Positions 16,387-28,153 of a DNA stretch of 64,000 bases are shown here, one piece after another. How positions within the stretch are numbered: the first letter of the stretch is position 1; each line of letters starts with the position of its first letter. The stretch covers positions 27,925 through 91,924 of the forward strand of contig CAJCHN010000076.1 of the NCBI GenBank assembly GCA_903970285.1. Reading direction: 5' to 3'. This stretch comes from Rhodanobacteraceae bacterium (GTDB lineage Bacteria > Acidobacteriota > Terriglobia > Terriglobales > Acidobacteriaceae). The notes beneath the pieces were generated by a model. That model searched no databases. It was not told the DNA's origin and was given only the letters and a program-made list of their open reading frames with translations. Both the position numbers and the translations under genes were made by a program.

Positions 16387-17169
16387 CTACTGCACCTGCA
16401 TCACATATCCCATGCCGCGGACCGTTCGGATCAGCTTCTCCTCGTGCTCGCCGTCGATCTTGTCGCGCAGGTACTTGATGTAGACATCGACGATATTGGT
16501 GTTCGCTTCGGCCGCCATGTTCCACACCTTCTGCGTCAACATGGAACGTGAGAGAGTGCGCCCAGGGTTCTCCATCAAGACCTCCAGCAGGGCAAACTCG
16601 CGCGGCGTCAGGTCGATGCTGCGCCCGTCGCGCTCTACCCGGCACTGGTCGCGATGCAGCACCAGCTTGTTTGCACGGGCTGTGGGAGCAGCCGAGTTAT
16701 CCCTCGACCGGCGCCGCAGCGCCCGCACCCGCGCCATCAGTTCCAGCAGCGAAAACGGCTTGAACAGATAGTCGTCGGCGCCTTCGTCAAGCGCCTTCAC
16801 CAGACCTTCCACTCCGCTCTGGCCCCCCAGCACAAGCACCTGCATGGCAGGGTTGCGGAAGCGCAGATTCTGCAGCTCCATCGCACCCTCGTTCTGCGTT
16901 CCGTCCAGGCCCAGGATCATCAGATCGTAGTTGCGCGCCTCGAGGTGCTGCATGGCCGTCCCCAGGTGATGCGTCACCTCAACCTGCAGACGCTCTGCGG
17001 CCAGGCCGGTCGCCAGCAGCTTCGCCAGCGGCGCGCTCGGCTCCAGGATCAGCACGCGGTAAGCCGCGGGGTTCGCTTCCGCGTTCGCCTCGGAATGCGC
17101 GCCGAAGCGCTCGTTCCGGGGAAGAAACTGGGACAACAAACCGCACTGCTCTGCCACCATGGCCTGCAT
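16387..17169 (-). CDS. OmpR-family regulator lacking the phosphoacceptor Asp
   Basis: The 260-residue product has a receiver domain (about 37-152) and a C-terminal winged-helix DNA-binding domain (LTPREFALLEVLMENPGRTL, then NTNIVDVYIKYLRDKI and IRTVRGMGYVMQ). In the receiver, the position of the phosphorylated Asp is Gly (DLMILGLDG, G87), and the acidic pair is reduced to Glu-Pro (LEPS). The KPFS lysine is kept. It may therefore act without phosphorylation. The start is ATG 17169, with AGAGG at a suitable distance; the longer frame would need TTG at 17178. An N-terminal extension of about 36 residues precedes the receiver. It is the first gene of the regulator block upstream of the flagellar operon. 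Confidence 0.87.
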   Translation of the reverse strand: MQAMVAEQCGLLSQFLPRNERFGAHSEANAEANPAAYRVLILEPSAPLAKLLATGLAAERLQVEVTHHLGTAMQHLEARNYDLMILGLDGTQNEGAMELQNLRFRNPAMQVLVLGGQSGVEGLVKALDEGADDYLFKPFSLLELMARVRALRRRSRDNSAAPTARANKLVLHRDQCRVERDGRSIDLTPREFALLEVLMENPGRTLSRSMLTQKVWNMAAEANTNIVDVYIKYLRDKIDGEHEEKLIRTVRGMGYVMQVQ

Positions 17170-17323
17170 AGATTCCAACCTCTTGAAAGGGATTCGTTTG
17201 TCTCGCGTCGTCTGCGCAACCTCTTTATAGCAGTCCCATCAGGGGCAGCCTCTGCCACTTTTGTACCAGCGTGATGGATCGACCGGAATCTGATGCCCTG
17301 CTACCATCGAGTCCACGGAGGAG

Positions 17324-17686
17324 TTGCTCGTGGCCGTCTTCTCACAAGCGAACGCTCGCATGCGGCGGTTCCTGTATCGTCAGCCGCGCTTCAAGACGAA
17401 CCTGACGATGGACTTCATTCTGGATGACGCCGTTCTGCTGGGCGTCTGCCGAAGCATCAGCGAATCGGGCGTCGGTGGCGAGCTCTCCCATCCCGTTCAA
17501 GTCGGAGCCGCCGGCCTGCTGACCCTCTATCACGGCGATCAAAGCGTGCAGGTGCAGGCCGTGGTCGAGGCCCTGGAGGACGAAGGAACTCGCATGAGCT
17601 TCCGTTTCGCCAGTCCCCAGGAGCGCGATCAATTGCGCAAGTTTATCCATGCGCTGCCGGGCGCGCCTCCCCAGGTCAACCCCTAG
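17324..17686 (+). CDS. Single-domain PilZ protein
   Basis: The 120-residue protein matches a PilZ domain, which binds cyclic di-GMP. An RxxxR motif is visible near the N-terminus (RFLYR), and the second motif is SISESG where the consensus is (D/N)xSxxG, so the first residue of that motif is changed. Beta strands with the pattern VQVQAVVEALEDEGTRMSFR fit the barrel. The start is TTG at 17324, or GTG at 17330, behind GGAGG at 17314-17318. It is divergent from the flagellar regulator block, which suggests a role in motility or attachment, but this is inference. Confidence 0.7.
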   Translation: MLVAVFSQANARMRRFLYRQPRFKTNLTMDFILDDAVLLGVCRSISESGVGGELSHPVQVGAAGLLTLYHGDQSVQVQAVVEALEDEGTRMSFRFASPQERDQLRKFIHALPGAPPQVNP

Positions 17687-17733
17687 CCCTGGTCGCCTCT
17701 CCCGTGCACCACAACGTGAAGCCAGGCCATATC

Positions 17734-18144
17734 TCAGCCGTCCTCTTCCATCTCGTCCTCAATCCGCAGGTAACGCCGCATGTAGCGCAGCGGTTCTTCG
17801 ACCGCGGCAAGTTCGCGCAGGTGGTACTTCCAGGCGTCTTTGCGGCCGCTGCGACGCGTATACCCTTTGCGAGTCACTTGTGAGATCGAGCCGTCGGGCC
17901 GGGTGCGGAGAAACGTCTGCGAAGGAACCAGGAAGGTCATGGGAGCGCCGGGCTTCCAGAAATGCTGGGCAAACTCGTGCGAAAACAGCAGCGCGTAATA
18001 ACGCCGTTCGGCGGCCAGCATCTCGGTGGCGTGGTGGGTGCTCTGCCACGGAAGTTGCAGACGCGTGGTGTACCAGCGGCGGAACTCGAAGCCGTTCTTC
18101 TTGGCTTGAGCCAGGAGCAGGCGAAGCAGTTCAAACCGTGTCAT
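17734..18144 (-). CDS. Hypothetical protein, basic, helical
   Basis: I do not recognise this 136-residue protein. It is rich in Arg, Tyr and Trp, has no signal peptide or membrane helix, and starts MTRFELLRLLLAQAKKNGFE. The composition is regular and the codon use resembles its neighbours, so it is probably a real gene. It is convergent with the PilZ gene and divergent from the TPR gene. No function is proposed. Confidence 0.6.
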   Translation of the reverse strand: MTRFELLRLLLAQAKKNGFEFRRWYTTRLQLPWQSTHHATEMLAAERRYYALLFSHEFAQHFWKPGAPMTFLVPSQTFLRTRPDGSISQVTRKGYTRRSGRKDAWKYHLRELAAVEEPLRYMRRYLRIEDEMEEDG

Positions 18145-18314
18145 GCAGGAGCATGTCCCCCGGGGCGTCCCGTTCGGCGCCGGAACCCCGGTATAGTGTA
18201 CGAGGTGCCGGCGGACTCGACCAGATCGCCTTCAGCCACGTCTAAGCATTCAGAACGAAAAAGGACTCTGCCCGGTCACTCGAACGGCCGCGGATTCCAA
18301 GGGGATTGTCGAGC

Positions 18315-19523
18315 TTGAGAAAAGGCTTGAAGCTGCTGCTGGCTGTAGGACTTTTTCTGGGCGGTGGGTGTTGCGTTGCCCAGCCAAACCCGCACGCCGA
18401 TCCCATTGACTTCGACCCGCTGGTCAGGGACGGATTGAACCACTTCTACAACCTGGACTATGACGGTGCCAGCCAGCGCTTCGAGAAGGTCATCCAGGCG
18501 CATCCCGACGACCCCATGGCCTACGCCTTCGACCTGGTCGCGGTCATCTTTCGCGAGTTGTACCACCAGGATCTGCTGGACACCACCTACTACGCGCACG
18601 ACTCGTTCCTGAGCACCAAACGCGACGTGCAGATTCCTGCCGCAAGCCGACAGAAGATTGAAGATCTGACCAACAAGGTTATCAGCCTCGCGGACCAGCG
18701 CATCCGCAACAATCCACGCGACGCGAATGCTTACTTCGCGCGAGGTTATGCGCGCGGTCTGCATGCGGCCTACATCACGCTGGCGGACCACTCCTGGTAC
18801 ACCGCGGCCAAACAGGGCCTGGCCGCCCGAGGAGACTCGGAGCAGGCGCTCAAAATCGATCCTGACTACGCCGATGCGGACATGGCCATCGGCATTCAGC
18901 AGTTCGCAGTCGCCAGCCTGCCGCGCTTCGTGCGCATGGTGGTGGGCATCGCCGGCGTCGGCGGAAACAAAGAGAAGGGACTGGACCTGCTGAAGGTGGC
19001 CGCCACCAGGGGCGTGGTAACGCCGGTAGAGGCGCGAACCACGCTGTCGCTCTTCCTGCGCCACGACGGACGCTACCCTGAGGCGCTGGCGGTGCAGCAT
19101 GGGCTGGCAGTAGAGTATCCGCACGACTACCTGTTCCGGCTCGAAGAGGCAAACCTGGCCAAGGATGAAGGCAATGGCCCCCTGGCGATCGCCACCTACA
19201 AAGCAGTGCTGGCTGACGCGCAGAAGCCCGGTTACTTCATCGATCCGCGGCTGCAGATGGCCTACTTTGGCCTGGCGGATACGGAGCGCGGACAGAACGA
19301 CATCCAGGATGCCGCCCAGCATTACCTCGAGGCGGCACGCCAGCCCAACTGCTCCGACTGGCTGCGCAAGCGGGCGGAGTTGAATGCGGGCGAGATGCTC
19401 GATCTGCTCCATCAGCGGTCAGCCGCCGTGGCCGAGTATCAGAAGGCCGCCAATGGCGGCGGAGACCAGTCGCAGGCTTCCATGGCGCGCAAGCTGATGG
19501 ACTCGGCTTACACCGGCAAGTGA
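18315..19523 (+). CDS. Exported TPR-repeat protein
   Basis: The product begins with a signal peptide (RKGLKLLLAVGLFLGGG), possibly a lipoprotein type because two Cys follow, although the lipobox is not standard. The mature part carries tetratricopeptide-like helices, for example YNLDYDGASQRFEKVIQAHP near the N-terminus and AAQHYLEAARQPNCSDWLR near the C-terminus. TPR proteins of this type mediate protein contacts in the periplasm. The frame opens at TTG 18306, but AAGGGG abuts it; TTG at 18315 gives a better spacing. The gene stands alone between a divergent and a convergent neighbour. Confidence 0.75.
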   Translation: MRKGLKLLLAVGLFLGGGCCVAQPNPHADPIDFDPLVRDGLNHFYNLDYDGASQRFEKVIQAHPDDPMAYAFDLVAVIFRELYHQDLLDTTYYAHDSFLSTKRDVQIPAASRQKIEDLTNKVISLADQRIRNNPRDANAYFARGYARGLHAAYITLADHSWYTAAKQGLAARGDSEQALKIDPDYADADMAIGIQQFAVASLPRFVRMVVGIAGVGGNKEKGLDLLKVAATRGVVTPVEARTTLSLFLRHDGRYPEALAVQHGLAVEYPHDYLFRLEEANLAKDEGNGPLAIATYKAVLADAQKPGYFIDPRLQMAYFGLADTERGQNDIQDAAQHYLEAARQPNCSDWLRKRAELNAGEMLDLLHQRSAAVAEYQKAANGGGDQSQASMARKLMDSAYTGK

Positions 19524-19580
19524 AGGCCCGCGGCACCGGCGGCTCTCAGCTGCGGCTTCCACTCCGGCCCCATCACCGCC

Positions 19581-21275
19581 TCACGCCACCACCTCGTACG
19601 GCCGCATCATGTCGTTCGCCTCGTGCTCCAGGATGTGGCAGTGGTAGAGCGAGCGTCCGGCATACCCATCGAAGTGGATGAGCACGCGGGTAATCTCGCC
19701 CGGCGTACATTGCACGACATCCTTCCAGCCGGTTTCGTTGGCTGCCGGAGGGCGCGCCTCCGCGACAAAGCGCAGCTTCTTGTGCATCAGGTAGTCGAAC
19801 GGATCGAAGGTGCGGCGGTCCAGGATGCGAAAGCGCACCATGTGGAGGTGCATCGGGTGGGTGTCCTCGGTCAGGTTGACGAACTCCCAGATCTCCGTTG
19901 TCCCCAGCTTCGGCGTCTCCGTGACCGGCTCGTGCCAGTGCATACGGTTCAGCAGCATCATCATGGAGTTGCCGACACCGTTCTTGTACTCGTTCAGCGT
20001 GATGGTGCGGGTCTGGGTAGCCTGCGCAGGATCGGGCGGAGGCATCACCCGCAGGGCGCTCGGAAGTGTGGCCGCCGGTGCCGGCTTGCCGCCGGATACG
20101 CGCAGTTGAAGAATCTCGAACGCGCCGTCGCGCAGATGCACTGTCTGCCCGGCCAGCGGGCTGAAGTCGATCAACAGGTCGGCGCGTTCGCCGGGAGCAA
20201 TCGTGAGAACGTCCATCGCTACCGGTGCCGCCAGCAGACCCTGGTCGCTGCCGATCTGGTGAAACCCGTGGAGCGGCGGACGATTCCGCCCCGCCGGCGT
20301 GTTGTCCCGCGCCGCCCTGGCCACACTCAGCCGGAAGAAGCGGCTGTTGGCGGCGTCCACCAGCCGGAACCGATAAAGCCGCGGCTCTACCTCCAGGTAC
20401 GGCCGGACCTTGCCATTGATCAGGATGGCATCGGCCGAGAACTCCGAAACCCACGGGTGATCCGGAATCGCCGACACCGGGTAGCTCAGCTGCCCATCGG
20501 TGGTGAAGTCGCGGTCATACAAAATCAGCGGAATCTCGTACTGCCCTGCCGGCAGATTGAGCCGGTCCTCCGCCTCGTCCCGCAACAGGAACATGCCGAA
20601 CAGACCAGCATAGACATTCAGACGGTTCAGACCCATGGCGTGGTCGTGGTACCACAGCGTGGCCGCGTCCTGGTGCAGCGGATAGGTGCAGGTGCGGCTG
20701 CGCCCGGGGATGAACCAGTCTTCCGGCTGGCCGTCGTCTTTCGATGGCGTACGGCCGCCGTGCAGGTGAACGCATGCGCGCACCTCGGGAACGTCATGCC
20801 CGCAGCCGTGCAGCGTGTAGTCGATCGGCAGGAAGTGATGCTGCGGAAGCCGGTTGATCCAGTCGATCCTGACCGGCTGGCGGGCGCGCGCCTCGATCAG
20901 AGGTGCCAGCGCGCCGTCCCCGTAGCTCCACATGCGCGTAGGCGGCACGTCGCGATGCACTTTGGCCGCAATCTCGCGCATGGTGATGCGCAGCGTCTCG
21001 CCTTTGCCCGCGACGATGCGCTGCGGGAGCGGAAGCTCATCCACAAACGGCGTCAGCTGCAGGGTGTTCAGCTCGGGCAGGGCAGGAGCCGCATTTGCGG
21101 CACCAGACGGCTTGGCTCCGACTTGGTGCTCGGGCGTCTGCTGCGGCAGACCCCCGAAGCGGCTCACCAGCGTGAGCGCATTGCCGGGCTGCGCGAGCGC
21201 CGAAGCATGCTGCGCAAGCGCCGCGGCGTATTGAACCGCCGCGGCGTACTGAAGAAAGGTGCGGCGCGATAGCAA
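19581..21275 (-). CDS. Tat-exported multicopper oxidase
   Basis: This is a three-domain copper oxidase of the CotA/bilirubin-oxidase type. The N-terminus has a twin-arginine signal (LSRRTFLQYAAA). Copper ligands are visible: HLHGG near residue 150, WYHDHAMG further on, and at the C-terminus HPMHLHMVRF and HCHILEHEANDMM, which together give type 1, 2 and 3 copper sites, with Met as the axial ligand. Such enzymes oxidise phenols or metals with O2 outside the cytoplasm. The frame opens at TTG 21296, but GGAGAG sits 9 bases before TTG 21275, and a terminator hairpin covers 21298-21328, so 21275 is preferred. Confidence 0.9.
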   Translation of the reverse strand: MLSRRTFLQYAAAVQYAAALAQHASALAQPGNALTLVSRFGGLPQQTPEHQVGAKPSGAANAAPALPELNTLQLTPFVDELPLPQRIVAGKGETLRITMREIAAKVHRDVPPTRMWSYGDGALAPLIEARARQPVRIDWINRLPQHHFLPIDYTLHGCGHDVPEVRACVHLHGGRTPSKDDGQPEDWFIPGRSRTCTYPLHQDAATLWYHDHAMGLNRLNVYAGLFGMFLLRDEAEDRLNLPAGQYEIPLILYDRDFTTDGQLSYPVSAIPDHPWVSEFSADAILINGKVRPYLEVEPRLYRFRLVDAANSRFFRLSVARAARDNTPAGRNRPPLHGFHQIGSDQGLLAAPVAMDVLTIAPGERADLLIDFSPLAGQTVHLRDGAFEILQLRVSGGKPAPAATLPSALRVMPPPDPAQATQTRTITLNEYKNGVGNSMMMLLNRMHWHEPVTETPKLGTTEIWEFVNLTEDTHPMHLHMVRFRILDRRTFDPFDYLMHKKLRFVAEARPPAANETGWKDVVQCTPGEITRVLIHFDGYAGRSLYHCHILEHEANDMMRPYEVVA

Positions 21276-21297
21276 GCGGTCAGTCTCTCCAACCAAA

Positions 21298-21328
21298 AAG
21301 GCACGCGACCAAACCGATCGCGTGCCTT
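21298..21328 (-). terminator. Rho-independent terminator of the phosphoesterase gene
   Basis: An 11-base perfect stem (AAGGCACGCGA with TCGCGTGCCTT) closes a 9-base loop. On the minus strand it is followed by a run of T (TTTTTGG). It lies between the phosphoesterase stop and the oxidase start, so the two genes are probably separate units. Confidence 0.8.
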
Positions 21329-21383
21329 CGAGGATATTGCAGCCCTGTAAAGAGCAGGTGAATCCGGTGTTCGAAAGACTGAT

Positions 21384-23069
21384 TTAGTTGCCGCTCGTGA
21401 CCGCGCCCGTGGTCGGGTTCAGCAGCACGATGTTCGGGTTCGGAGCCACATTGTTGGTGAAGTTGAACATGTTGGTCAGCACGCCCGCAATCGAATCGAA
21501 CGATCCGCCGCCCAGCCGCTGGCTGCCCAGAAACGTGTCCTCGATGAACCGCGTCACCGACGACTGGTCGGTCACCGTCGAGTCGACCACGTTCTTCTTC
21601 GCCCACGGAGACAGCAGCAGGAACGGCAGACGCGGACCGTAGCCGCAGCGGCCCTGCGCGTGCAGCGTGGTGCCATCCACGCCCGGCAGCGCGGTGGTTG
21701 ACGACGCCGTCGCCGACGAGCACACCCCGGCGCTCACCAGCGCGTCCTGCGCGGTCGCCGAACCGTTGATAACGTTGATCACGTGGTCATACCAGCCGTC
21801 GGAATCGTCGTAAGCCAGGATGATCGCAGTGTTCGGCCAGAACTTCGATTGCTCGATCGTATTGATCGTGTTCACCAGGAACGTCTGCTCGTCCAGCGGA
21901 TCCGAGTAGCCGGCGTGACCATCCTGGAACCCGGGCGCCTTGATAAAGCTGACTGCGGGCATGTTGCCGGCGCTGAGTGCGTCGAAGAAGTCGTGCGTGT
22001 CGTACTGGTGGTTCGCGGGGTCGGCGTTGGTGCCAACGGTTGCAGGCGAGGTCGGACGCAAGTGGTTCAGGTTGGCCGTGCTGGCGTAGTACTGGAACGG
22101 CTCGTGGTGCGGAATGTAGTCCGCCTTCAAGGGATTGCCGGGGATGTTGACCGACGCGGTCGAACGCGCGCATCCGGTGGTTCCGTTGGTGTTGGTCACG
22201 GTCAGGTCGAAGCCCCCTTCAAAGAAGCCCCACGTCACGTTGGCCGCGCTCAGCAGGTCGCCCACATTGTTGCCGGACATGCTGAAGTTGGAGCTGGTGC
22301 TCGAGCACTTGTCGCCCGTCGGATCGGCATCGCCCGTGTCGCTGAGCCCGCCGTTCCCGTCCGAGACGGTCGCGGAGGCGACGTTCGTCGGATTGATGAC
22401 GCCGTTCGTCTGGCCGGAGATGAGATTGATCGCACCCACCGTCGAGGGGCCGAAGTTGGTGCCGAACGAGTGATCGTTCATCGCATAGTGCTGCGCGTAG
22501 TTCCACAGCGCGGTCACGCTGTTGCCGTCGTAGTAGCCCATGGTCAGGCCATTGGTCGCGGCGATCGATGCTGCTCCGGTCGCCGTCGCCAGCGCCGCGC
22601 TGTCCGCCGTGCCCACGGAGAGCGGAAACTTGTCCATCAACCCATTGTCGAACGCAGCCTGCTCCGGGCCGTAGTTATGATCCTGGTCGTTCGTGCCGGC
22701 CTGCTTCGGGTCCAGGCGAAAGGGATTCGTCGCCGCCGCGCCGTTAGCCGCCTGGGTGCTGTTCGGATTGGCCGTCAGCAGCGCCGGATTCGAAACGTAG
22801 TTGTCCGGAGTCGGCGTTCCCGTCGCTGCGGAGAAAGCAGTCTCCCCCGCCGGGTTCGTCGCGTTCGGGTAGGTGCCGAAATAGTGGTCGAACGAGACGT
22901 TCTCGCCGAAGATCACCACCACATGCTTGATCACCTGCGGCGCGGTCACCGGGGTAAGCACTGGCGCGGGTGTGATGCTGCCAATCGCGGCGGGCTGGCT
23001 GCTGGTGGCGGCACACCCCGTCAAGACCACGGACGCGGACAGGGAAAGAGCTAAACACTTGCGTATCAT
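21384..23069 (-). CDS. Lipoprotein phosphoesterase (phospholipase C / acid phosphatase family)
   Basis: The product belongs to the phosphoesterase family that includes phospholipase C and acid phosphatase AcpA. It shows HVVVIFGENVSFDHYFGTYP near the N-terminus, the family hallmark with metal-binding Glu and Asn, plus LAYDDSDGWYDHV and PRLPFLLLSPWAKKN toward the C-terminus. The signal peptide MIRKCLALSLSASVVLTGC has a good lipobox (LTGC), so it is membrane-anchored and periplasmic. The frame is open further upstream, but the ATG at 23069, with GAGG before it, starts the signal peptide. The product is 561 residues. The substrate is unknown. Confidence 0.87.
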   Translation of the reverse strand: MIRKCLALSLSASVVLTGCAATSSQPAAIGSITPAPVLTPVTAPQVIKHVVVIFGENVSFDHYFGTYPNATNPAGETAFSAATGTPTPDNYVSNPALLTANPNSTQAANGAAATNPFRLDPKQAGTNDQDHNYGPEQAAFDNGLMDKFPLSVGTADSAALATATGAASIAATNGLTMGYYDGNSVTALWNYAQHYAMNDHSFGTNFGPSTVGAINLISGQTNGVINPTNVASATVSDGNGGLSDTGDADPTGDKCSSTSSNFSMSGNNVGDLLSAANVTWGFFEGGFDLTVTNTNGTTGCARSTASVNIPGNPLKADYIPHHEPFQYYASTANLNHLRPTSPATVGTNADPANHQYDTHDFFDALSAGNMPAVSFIKAPGFQDGHAGYSDPLDEQTFLVNTINTIEQSKFWPNTAIILAYDDSDGWYDHVINVINGSATAQDALVSAGVCSSATASSTTALPGVDGTTLHAQGRCGYGPRLPFLLLSPWAKKNVVDSTVTDQSSVTRFIEDTFLGSQRLGGGSFDSIAGVLTNMFNFTNNVAPNPNIVLLNPTTGAVTSGN

Positions 23070-23240
23070 CGGAGAGCCTCGACAGAAGATTGATCCAGGT
23101 TGGCGTGGATTGCTCTCAGTGATAGCGAACCTGCGTGAATGACACTTGAACGGAGTGTGAATGCTCCACCAACGGGGGATTGCGTTCGGTCGCCGGAGCA
23201 TGCTGGATCGCCCTCCCCGATCCAGTCGCTGGAGCAAATT

Positions 23241-23336
23241 GCCTGTAGGTAGAGCCTGTAGGTAGAGCCTGCAGGTAGAGAAGGAGCCGTCGCGCGCAGC
23301 GCCGTTCTTGCCAAGGAAACGGCACTCGTTAACCTT
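23241..23336. repeat. Hairpin repeat element with 13-base tandem units
   Basis: Three tandem 13-base units GCCTGTAGGTAGA occur at 23241-23279, the third with one base change. After a 21-base spacer comes a strong hairpin, GCCGTTCTTGCCAAGGAAAC plus GGC (23301-23323), then ACTCGTTAACC. The same parts in the same order are found at 7700-7761. It lies in the divergence-free spacer between the GH9 gene and the phosphoesterase gene. Confidence 0.65.
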
Positions 23337-23364
23337 CAAACTCCTCAGCCACAGGCAATCTACT

Positions 23365-25086
23365 CTACGCGGCAGGCGTGTTTGCCGCCGCCAGCAGGAA
23401 CACCAGCGGCGCGTTCCAGTTGATGGCAATCTCGTTCATCGAATAGGCACGTTCGTCATCGATCCACATCCGCATCGGCGGCCCCGGCGCCAGCGTTCGC
23501 GCCGCCTCGTCACCGGGATAGCGGTTGGGGCCGCCCGACAGCAGCCCCGGCCAGGGTGCGGCGATCCCGTCCGCCTGCGAGGGCCGATGATGCGGATGCA
23601 GAAACGGCCGCGCGCCGAGTTGCGTCACCCAGCTCACCCCGTGGCAGTTCCGCCCCAGCAGGTAGTGCAGGTTGTTCAGCGCGGCCTCTCGCGCCCCCAC
23701 AATCGGCTCTAGCTGGTCAGCCAGCAAGATCAGCATGGACTGATTGCCGGCGGTTCCGTTCGAACCCCAGTTGTAATCGCGCAGTGAAAGCGTGTTCCCG
23801 TAGCCGTTGCCGGCGCTGGTCTGCACCAGATTCCTCGCCGTCCTGCCCATGACCTCCACGATCGTGTCCCGGACCTCCGGCACCGCTGCCGCAGTCTGGG
23901 CGTACGCAAAGCCCGCGCAGGCCCACACGTTTCCCCAACTCGGCGCCTCCAGGCGCAGACCCGCGCGCTCCGCCGTGAAGCTGGCCCGAAACTGCTCGTC
24001 ATACTTTGCGCCGAAGGTGGTTCGAAACAGCTCCGCCGACGCCCAGGCAAGTTCGTCCGACAGATGCCGGTCGTCATAGCCGCCGGTGAAGATGCTTGGC
24101 GGATTGGTATAGGGCTCATCCGGATGTTTAACCGCCCACCGCCACGCCCGGCGCGCGACGCGCAGGCAGCGACGTGCGTAGCGCCGGTCATACCGCGCAT
24201 ACACCCGCGCCGCTATCGCCGCCGTGGCCGCCAGATCCGCTGTCGCCGCGGTCGTCTTGTACGGCGCATGACCCGACCCGATCACGTAGCTGGTCAGCGC
24301 GTCGGCCTGCGGCATAAGCACCCCACAGAAATGCTCCGACGTCTGCTTATGCCATACCCCGCCGTCTTCATCCTGCAGCGCCATCATCCAGTCCAGGTTC
24401 CAGCGCGCCTCGGCCAGGATGTCTGGCAAGTGACGCCGGTGCCGCGGGATATCGAGCTTCAAGCCACGCAGCGTCTTTGCATACAGCTCATACGCGTACA
24501 GCAGCGTCGCCGTCGAGATGCCGGAGTTCACCACATAGCGGCCGTAGTCGCCGGCGTCATGCCATCCACCCCGGTGCTTCGCCTTGCCCGCACGCCCGGA
24601 TGTTGGATGATACGCCCCAACCAGGTGGCAGGCTGGATGTTCGTAGCCCCCGCCGAGATCCACCCTGCATCCGCAGCGCTGACCGTAGAATGCCCGGGCA
24701 GTCAGAAACAGCGCAGGACGATACACATCGGTGGCAATCGTGAACGGGTCGGAACTGAGCTCGCCCACCTGGACGGTGTAAACACCAGGTTGCGTGAGCC
24801 CGCTGAAATCCGCCTGTGCAACCGCATCTCCCGACGCCGCATCATCCCGCGCCGGAGATAGCTCGCCAGAGAAAACCACGTTCTCCCCGCGCAGCACGCG
24901 AAAGTCGGAACCCGCCGAAGCCGGCAGATTGATCACGCTGGCGATCTTTTGCGCGGAAGACAGATACCCCAGCTGGTTCAAGCGGATGCCCGGCTGCAGC
25001 GCCAGCGGCTCTGCCAGAAAGCTGGCGGGCCGCAGCAGCGCCGCGCCAACCGCAGTCAGTTGCTTCAGAGCTTGTCTTCGATTCAT
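23365..25086 (-). CDS. Glycoside hydrolase family 9 endoglucanase (CelD type)
   Basis: The product is a GH9 cellulase with an N-terminal Ig-like domain. The Ig-like part begins QPGIRLNQLGYLSSAQKIA. The catalytic (alpha/alpha)6 domain shows GGWHDAGDYGRYVVNSG, whose Asp residues act as base, and near the C-terminus YSMNEIAINWNAPLVFLL, whose Glu is the acid. A WVTQLGARPFLHPHHRPS segment matches the conserved His region. The N-terminus MNRRQALKQLTAVGAALLRP resembles a Tat signal, which sets the ATG at 25086, although the frame opens at 25152. The product is 573 residues. It probably degrades beta-1,4-glucan outside the cytoplasm. Confidence 0.9.
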   Translation of the reverse strand: MNRRQALKQLTAVGAALLRPASFLAEPLALQPGIRLNQLGYLSSAQKIASVINLPASAGSDFRVLRGENVVFSGELSPARDDAASGDAVAQADFSGLTQPGVYTVQVGELSSDPFTIATDVYRPALFLTARAFYGQRCGCRVDLGGGYEHPACHLVGAYHPTSGRAGKAKHRGGWHDAGDYGRYVVNSGISTATLLYAYELYAKTLRGLKLDIPRHRRHLPDILAEARWNLDWMMALQDEDGGVWHKQTSEHFCGVLMPQADALTSYVIGSGHAPYKTTAATADLAATAAIAARVYARYDRRYARRCLRVARRAWRWAVKHPDEPYTNPPSIFTGGYDDRHLSDELAWASAELFRTTFGAKYDEQFRASFTAERAGLRLEAPSWGNVWACAGFAYAQTAAAVPEVRDTIVEVMGRTARNLVQTSAGNGYGNTLSLRDYNWGSNGTAGNQSMLILLADQLEPIVGAREAALNNLHYLLGRNCHGVSWVTQLGARPFLHPHHRPSQADGIAAPWPGLLSGGPNRYPGDEAARTLAPGPPMRMWIDDERAYSMNEIAINWNAPLVFLLAAANTPAA

Positions 25087-25155
25087 CCCCACTCGCTGCT
25101 TGGATGCACCCGCCAGCCGGGAACGCTGTGGCAGCTCCAACGCCACCGCCACCCG

Positions 25156-27820
<2,665 letters not shown>

Positions 27821-27880
27821 GCAGCGGTAGGGTCAAGAGCCGAGTCAGGAGTAGACTTCAAGCCACAGGAGCCCCCTGCC

Positions 27881-28153
27881 ATGAAGCTCTCCGAGATTGC
27901 CGAGCCGCTCCAGGTCACCCGCTGCAATCTCTCCGGGTCCACCTTCCAGGACGTCAAACTGGCCGGCGCCTCCTTGACCAACGTAGATCTCTCCCACTGC
28001 GCGCTGCAGAATGTGACCCTGGCCAGCCTCCGGCTCTCGAACGCCAGCCTGAAACACGCCACCTTGGCCGATTGCGACCTGGAAGGCGCCACCATCGACG
28101 GAATCCTGATTTCAGACCTGATCCAGGCGTACCAGAACTCGAAAAAACCCTGA
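27881..28153 (+). CDS. Pentapeptide-repeat protein
   Basis: The 90-residue protein contains pentapeptide-like repeats with a hydrophobic residue at every fifth position (CNLSG STFQD VKLAG ASLTN VDLSH CALQN VTLAS). These form a right-handed quadrilateral beta helix. The repeats run from about residue 14 to 75, and a short helix follows. No signal peptide is seen, so it is cytoplasmic. Function is unknown; some family members mimic DNA and bind gyrase. It follows the VirB10-like gene by 60 bases and may be co-transcribed. Confidence 0.8.
   Translation: MKLSEIAEPLQVTRCNLSGSTFQDVKLAGASLTNVDLSHCALQNVTLASLRLSNASLKHATLADCDLEGATIDGILISDLIQAYQNSKKP

Noticed and set aside
19623..21272. Plus-strand open frame of about 550 codons opposite the multicopper oxidase
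   Set aside because: Arg- and Val-rich shadow of a well-supported copper oxidase; no start signal.
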